From the NCBI GenBank assembly GCA_005503165.1, contig SCNT01000002.1, positions 1 through 64,000 of the forward strand: a stretch of DNA of 64,000 nucleotides, given 5' to 3'. The notes beneath the pieces are model-generated. The model saw only the letters and a list, made by a program, of their open reading frames with translations, searched no databases and was not told the origin of the DNA. Shown in pieces: positions 60,727-64,000 of the stretch (the first letter of the stretch is position 1; each line of letters starts with the position of its first letter). A program made the position numbers and the translations under genes. Origin of the DNA: Sphingomonadaceae bacterium 3R27E2-A. Lineage in GTDB: Bacteria; Pseudomonadota; Alphaproteobacteria; Sphingomonadales; Sphingomonadaceae.

Positions 60727-60874
60727 TAATCCTCCCTGCGACGAAGTCGTGGGGAGGGGGACCGTCCGGAGGGCGGTGGAGGGGCCGATGCCATCAGCGT
60801 CGGTCTAAGGCCGCCGCCCCTCCACCATGCTTCGCATGGTCCCCCTCCCCATCGCTTCGCGACAGGGAGGATTA
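60727..60874. repeat. Dispersed palindromic intergenic repeat, copy 9
   Basis: Begins TAATCCTCCCTGCGACGAAG and ends GCGACAGGGAGGATTA, with GGTGGAGGGGC and GCCCCTCCACCA arms around a variable core. It lies in a 327-base gap between dnaJ and the metallo-beta-lactamase-fold gene. The rest of the gap, 60658-60726 and 60875-60984, shows no clear terminator or promoter. Confidence 0.92.
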
Positions 60875-60984
60875 GGGTGTCCGCAACCGCCCGAAACCGG
60901 ACCTGCGCACACAGGCGGCGGCAATGTCTTCCCTTTTGCTCGCGCACTGCTAACCTCGCCGAATAGTCCCGCGAAAGGCCCTCC

Positions 60985-61947
60985 ATGATCCGCGCCGCCC
61001 TCTTCGCCTCGGCCCTGCTCGCCGGCCCGCTGCCCGCGCTCGCGCAGACCGACTGGTCGAAGGTCGAAATCCGTACCGAGGCCGTCGCTCCCGGCCTCGC
61101 GGTGCTGTTCGGCGCCGGCGGCAATATCGCGGTCAGCCACGGCGCCGACGGGACGATCCTGGTCGATGACCAATATGCCCCGCTGACCCCGAAGATCGAG
61201 GCCGCGATCAAGGCGCTCGGCGCGCCGCCCGCCAAATGGCTGATCAACACCCACTGGCACGGCGACCATAGCGGCGGGAACGAGAATTTCGGCAAGGCGG
61301 GCGCGATGATCATGGCGCACGACCATGTCCGCGAGCGCATGGCGTTGGACCAGGTCGTGCGCGGGAAGCCGGTGCCGCCGAGCCCGAAGCAGGCGCTGCC
61401 AGTGCTCACCTATCACGACGGGATCACGCTCCACCTCAACGGCGACACGATCAAGGTCATGCACGCCCCGCACGCACACACCGACGGCGATTCGATCCTG
61501 CACTGGCAGGGGGCGAATGTCTTTCACATGGGCGACCTGTTTTTCCACAAGGTCAGCCTGCCCTTCATCGACCTCGACAGCGGCGGGTCGGCCTATGGGG
61601 TGGTCGCCGCCGCCGACAAGGTGCTCGCGCTGGCCGACGAGAGGAGCGTGATCATCCCCGGCCACGGCCCGCTCGCGACCAGGGCCGACCTCGCGGCCTA
61701 TCGCGCGATGCTCGCCGACGTGATCGCCGCGGTCGAAAGCGCCAAGGCGGCGGGCAGGACGCAGGCCGAGGTGATCGCGATGAACCTCGCGGCGAAATAT
61801 GAGGTCAAGGGCGGCTTCATGCCCGCCGATGCTTTCGTGGCGTCGATATACAACAGCGAAAAGGGCCATCCCCGCGGGCACCGGCCCGACCGGTCGCTCG
61901 ACGTCATGGGCGAGCACGACCATGGCGAAGGGCCGCATTCGCACTGA
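60985..61947 (+). CDS. Exported metallo-beta-lactamase-fold hydrolase with His-rich tail
   Basis: 320 residues. A signal peptide (IRAALFASALLAGPLPALAQ) precedes an MBL domain with NTHWHGDHSGG (His90, His92, Asp94, His95), HAHTDGDS, GDLFF and IPGHGPL, giving a full two-metal site. Residues 303-320 are His-rich (GEHDHGEGPHSH at the very end), possibly for metal capture. It resembles periplasmic MBL-fold hydrolases of unknown substrate; nothing shows that it is a true beta-lactamase. It is convergent with the patatin-like gene, seven bases apart. Confidence 0.88.
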   Translation: MIRAALFASALLAGPLPALAQTDWSKVEIRTEAVAPGLAVLFGAGGNIAVSHGADGTILVDDQYAPLTPKIEAAIKALGAPPAKWLINTHWHGDHSGGNENFGKAGAMIMAHDHVRERMALDQVVRGKPVPPSPKQALPVLTYHDGITLHLNGDTIKVMHAPHAHTDGDSILHWQGANVFHMGDLFFHKVSLPFIDLDSGGSAYGVVAAADKVLALADERSVIIPGHGPLATRADLAAYRAMLADVIAAVESAKAAGRTQAEVIAMNLAAKYEVKGGFMPADAFVASIYNSEKGHPRGHRPDRSLDVMGEHDHGEGPHSH

Positions 61948-61953
61948 CGCGGG

Positions 61954-64000
61954 TCAGGCCGGCCCGATCTCGCCCCTCAGTTCGGCGATCAGCGCCGCGA
62001 TCTTGGGCAGCCGACCTTCCTCCTCGTCTAGGATCGCGTGGAACGCCCGGCGCTTGATCGCGGCCAGTTCCTCGCCGACCAGCGCGCCGTCGCCGGTCAC
62101 GCTCGATGCGACGATGTCGATGAGCCGGTCGGCACCGTGGAGGCGGCCCCAGAGATAATCGTTCTCGCGGTAGGCTCGGCTGAAGAAGGCGCCGAAGGCG
62201 TTGAACTCGATACCCTTGAGCATTGCCGCGGCGCCCCCGGTGCGGATCGCGGTCGCGTCGGAGGGCGAGATGCGGTCGATCTTGATCGGATCGAACTCGT
62301 CGAACCCCTCGCCCTGCAGCAGCGGCAGCGTCGCGATGTCGTAGAAGGGATAGCCCAGATAGGCGAGCAGCAGCGCGCGCCGGTCGTCCTTGGGCAAAGC
62401 GCCCAGCCCCTCGGCGATCAGCGCGTCGGCGGCGGCATCGGCGCCGATCAGGTCGCGCCGCACGCCGATCGCCTCGATCCATTGTCCGGCATCGGCGTCG
62501 GCGGGCAGGTCCAGGTCGGCGAACCAGCTGTCGCCCTCGCGCTCGAGATACATGCCGAGCGCGGCGTAGATGGTGTCGCGCATCGCGTCGCAGGCGGGGT
62601 CGCGCGCATCGCGCTTTGCCTCGACGACACGGTCGAGCTCGCGCGCGAGGAAGCGCAGGCGGCGGACGCGGAAGCCGAGATCGTGGATGCGGAAGAAGGT
62701 GACCGCATCGCTGCTGGCCCCCGCCCCGCGTTTTCCCGAAATACGGTCGAGCCCGCGCACGCGGACCTCGTCCCAGATGGTCTGGCGGCGGATGTCCCGG
62801 TGAATGTCCCCTTCGGGCGGGGCGAGCCGGTCGACGATGCCGACCAGTTCCTCGACGATCGCCGACAGCTTGAGATGACCATAGGGCGAGAAGGCGAAGC
62901 CCGCGCGCGCGGCGGCTTCCTCCTGCGCCTTGGCGCGCCATTTGGCGAGGCGCGCGATGTTGGGGGTGTCGAGGAAGAAGGTCGTGCCGAACAGCGCCGC
63001 CACCTGCTCCTCGACCTCGACCTTCATCGCGTCGACGATATGCTGCATGCGCCGGATGCGGCGCGACATGCCCTCGATCGCCTCGACATTGTCGCGGATC
63101 GGTTGTTCGCGCGGGATTTCGGACATTGCGCCGAGAATCGTCGGAAGGAAACCGGGCAGCCGCGCCGCCTCGCCCTCCGCGGCGTCGCCAGGCTTGCCGA
63201 TGCTGATCGCGCGGTAATCGGGCTTGGGGTCGATGTAGATGAAGCGCCGGTCGATCTCGCGCCGCGCGGGGCGCTGCTTGAGCGCGGAAATCGCAGGGCG
63301 GAACGGCGCGTTGGCGAGCACCGAGCCGTCGATGAGCACACGGTCGGCGGGATCACCCTCGCCGCCCGCGGGAAGCTGCGTCCGGATGAAGGCGTCGCGC
63401 CCGGGCCAGGCGACGCCGCGCTTTTCGAGCACGGCGTCGAGCTCGCGCAATGTGAAGGGCGGAAAGGCGCCCGGGAAACTCGCGGTCGCGCGCGCCGCGG
63501 CCGCGAGGCCCGGAACGTCGTCGAGCGGCTTACCCGAGCGGCCATCGGCGCGAAAATGCAGCACGAGCCGATGCTCGTCCTCGGTCACCCGCGGCGGGCT
63601 GTTGAGCGACAGAGGTACGCGATGCCCCGCGAAATCGGTGACCGACACGAACAGATCGACCGGCTGCCCGGCGGGCACCAGCGGCGGCCCCTGCGGCCCC
63701 GCCTCCATCGCGTCGAAGGCGTCGAGCAGCAGGTTCGAGAAGGTCGCGCCGCCGAAGGGCGGTTCGAACCAGCGCGCCCGCACGAAACGCGACAGCTTCG
63801 CGCGCACCTCGTCCTGCGCGCCCTCGCCCACGGTGCGGTCGATGACGTTGCCGCGCTTCTTCATCATCCAGCCGGCGATCGGCACGGCCCAGAATTTGGT
63901 CGCGCGGGACAGCGGGCGTGCATCGGGGTCGAGCAGGCTGTCGACGTCGGCATCCTTCAGCCACAGCTCGGTCAGCGGATCGAGCGACTGGCCGGTCGCA
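61954..64000 (-). CDS. Patatin-like protein with DUF3376-type C-terminus (5' end outside window)
   Basis: At least 682 residues are in the window, open in frame to the right edge; the N-terminus is missing. Visible parts are TKFWAVPIAGWMMKK, PVDLFVSVTDFAGHR and the catalytic-Asp motif DGSVLANAPF, a patatin DG(G/S)-type site, followed by a long C-terminal region resembling DUF3376. The nucleophile GxSxG should lie upstream, outside the window, so the catalytic dyad cannot be confirmed. The fold predicts a phospholipase or lipid acyl hydrolase. Acts in the cytoplasm or at the inner membrane. Confidence 0.82.
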   Translation of the reverse strand, partial: ATGQSLDPLTELWLKDADVDSLLDPDARPLSRATKFWAVPIAGWMMKKRGNVIDRTVGEGAQDEVRAKLSRFVRARWFEPPFGGATFSNLLLDAFDAMEAGPQGPPLVPAGQPVDLFVSVTDFAGHRVPLSLNSPPRVTEDEHRLVLHFRADGRSGKPLDDVPGLAAAARATASFPGAFPPFTLRELDAVLEKRGVAWPGRDAFIRTQLPAGGEGDPADRVLIDGSVLANAPFRPAISALKQRPARREIDRRFIYIDPKPDYRAISIGKPGDAAEGEAARLPGFLPTILGAMSEIPREQPIRDNVEAIEGMSRRIRRMQHIVDAMKVEVEEQVAALFGTTFFLDTPNIARLAKWRAKAQEEAAARAGFAFSPYGHLKLSAIVEELVGIVDRLAPPEGDIHRDIRRQTIWDEVRVRGLDRISGKRGAGASSDAVTFFRIHDLGFRVRRLRFLARELDRVVEAKRDARDPACDAMRDTIYAALGMYLEREGDSWFADLDLPADADAGQWIEAIGVRRDLIGADAAADALIAEGLGALPKDDRRALLLAYLGYPFYDIATLPLLQGEGFDEFDPIKIDRISPSDATAIRTGGAAAMLKGIEFNAFGAFFSRAYRENDYLWGRLHGADRLIDIVASSVTGDGALVGEELAAIKRRAFHAILDEEEGRLPKIAALIAELRGEIGPA

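Noticed and set aside
60985..61947. Calling the MBL-fold gene an antibiotic-resistance beta-lactamase
   Set aside because: The metal site is that of the whole superfamily. There is no specific similarity in the sequence I can see to B1, B2 or B3 lactamases beyond that.

Overview
This is a GC-rich bacterial chromosome segment with the gene content and order of a sphingomonad alphaproteobacterium, most like Sphingopyxis. The support is a ChvG/ChvI two-component system next to pckA and a sugar-transport-free PTS (hprK-rapZ-EIIA-HPr), sphingomonad-type small proteins (DUF3597, the 'vgr-related' metallopeptidase), an Oar-like TonB-dependent receptor, and a dense family of about 140-150 bp palindromic intergenic repeats. 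Nearly all genes are chromosomal housekeeping or stress genes. I saw no rRNA, tRNA, CRISPR array, insertion sequence, phage or plasmid gene.

Layout. 1-3033: minus-strand ffh, rpsP and rimM, then a repeat and the first codons of a secreted protein running off the left edge. 3416-9558: a GGDEF/EAL protein, the translationally coupled run dapF-mtaB-ftsY-yciB, and a PuuD-like membrane protein. 9709-15358 (minus): hemB, a fused MFS/spermidine-synthase protein and a gamma carbonic anhydrase, plus an M23 endopeptidase. 15723-19342: a SUV3-type helicase, an S4-domain protein and a 7Fe ferredoxin. 19750-22100: a GbsR/MarR-type regulator whose promoter and start codon lie in a perfect 42-bp palindrome, followed by DUF4166 and saccharopine-dehydrogenase-like genes. 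22186-27185: an S9 oligopeptidase, an endonuclease/exonuclease/phosphatase-fold protein, a free-methionine-sulfoxide reductase and a glycine-zipper protein. 27749-33602: clpP, clpX and a large TonB-dependent receptor.

33707-38537 holds sufE and an enlarged phage-shock (psp) locus. pspF diverges from a minus-strand operon. That operon starts at a good sigma-54 promoter, encodes a 57-residue membrane peptide, passes through an apparent intrinsic terminator, and continues into pspA, pspB, pspC and five further small membrane/coiled-coil proteins. Four of the five, and PspC, share one C-terminal motif. This is the part of the window most likely to hold something undescribed.

38655-47210: a lipoprotein, rplU-rpmA, an acetyltransferase, DUF937 and DUF3597 proteins, a Tat-exported DUF885 protein coupled to an HExxH protein, and pckA. 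47478-52880: chvI-chvG, hprK, rapZ, EIIA, HPr and a TrmH-family methyltransferase. 53017-64000: a META-domain lipoprotein between two direct repeats, rmuC, small membrane proteins, a PCu(A)C copper chaperone with a Met/His tail, dnaK-dnaJ with an RpoH-like promoter, a secreted metallo-beta-lactamase-fold hydrolase, and a patatin-like protein cut by the right edge. Functional calls rest on motifs and gene order read by eye; no database search was run.
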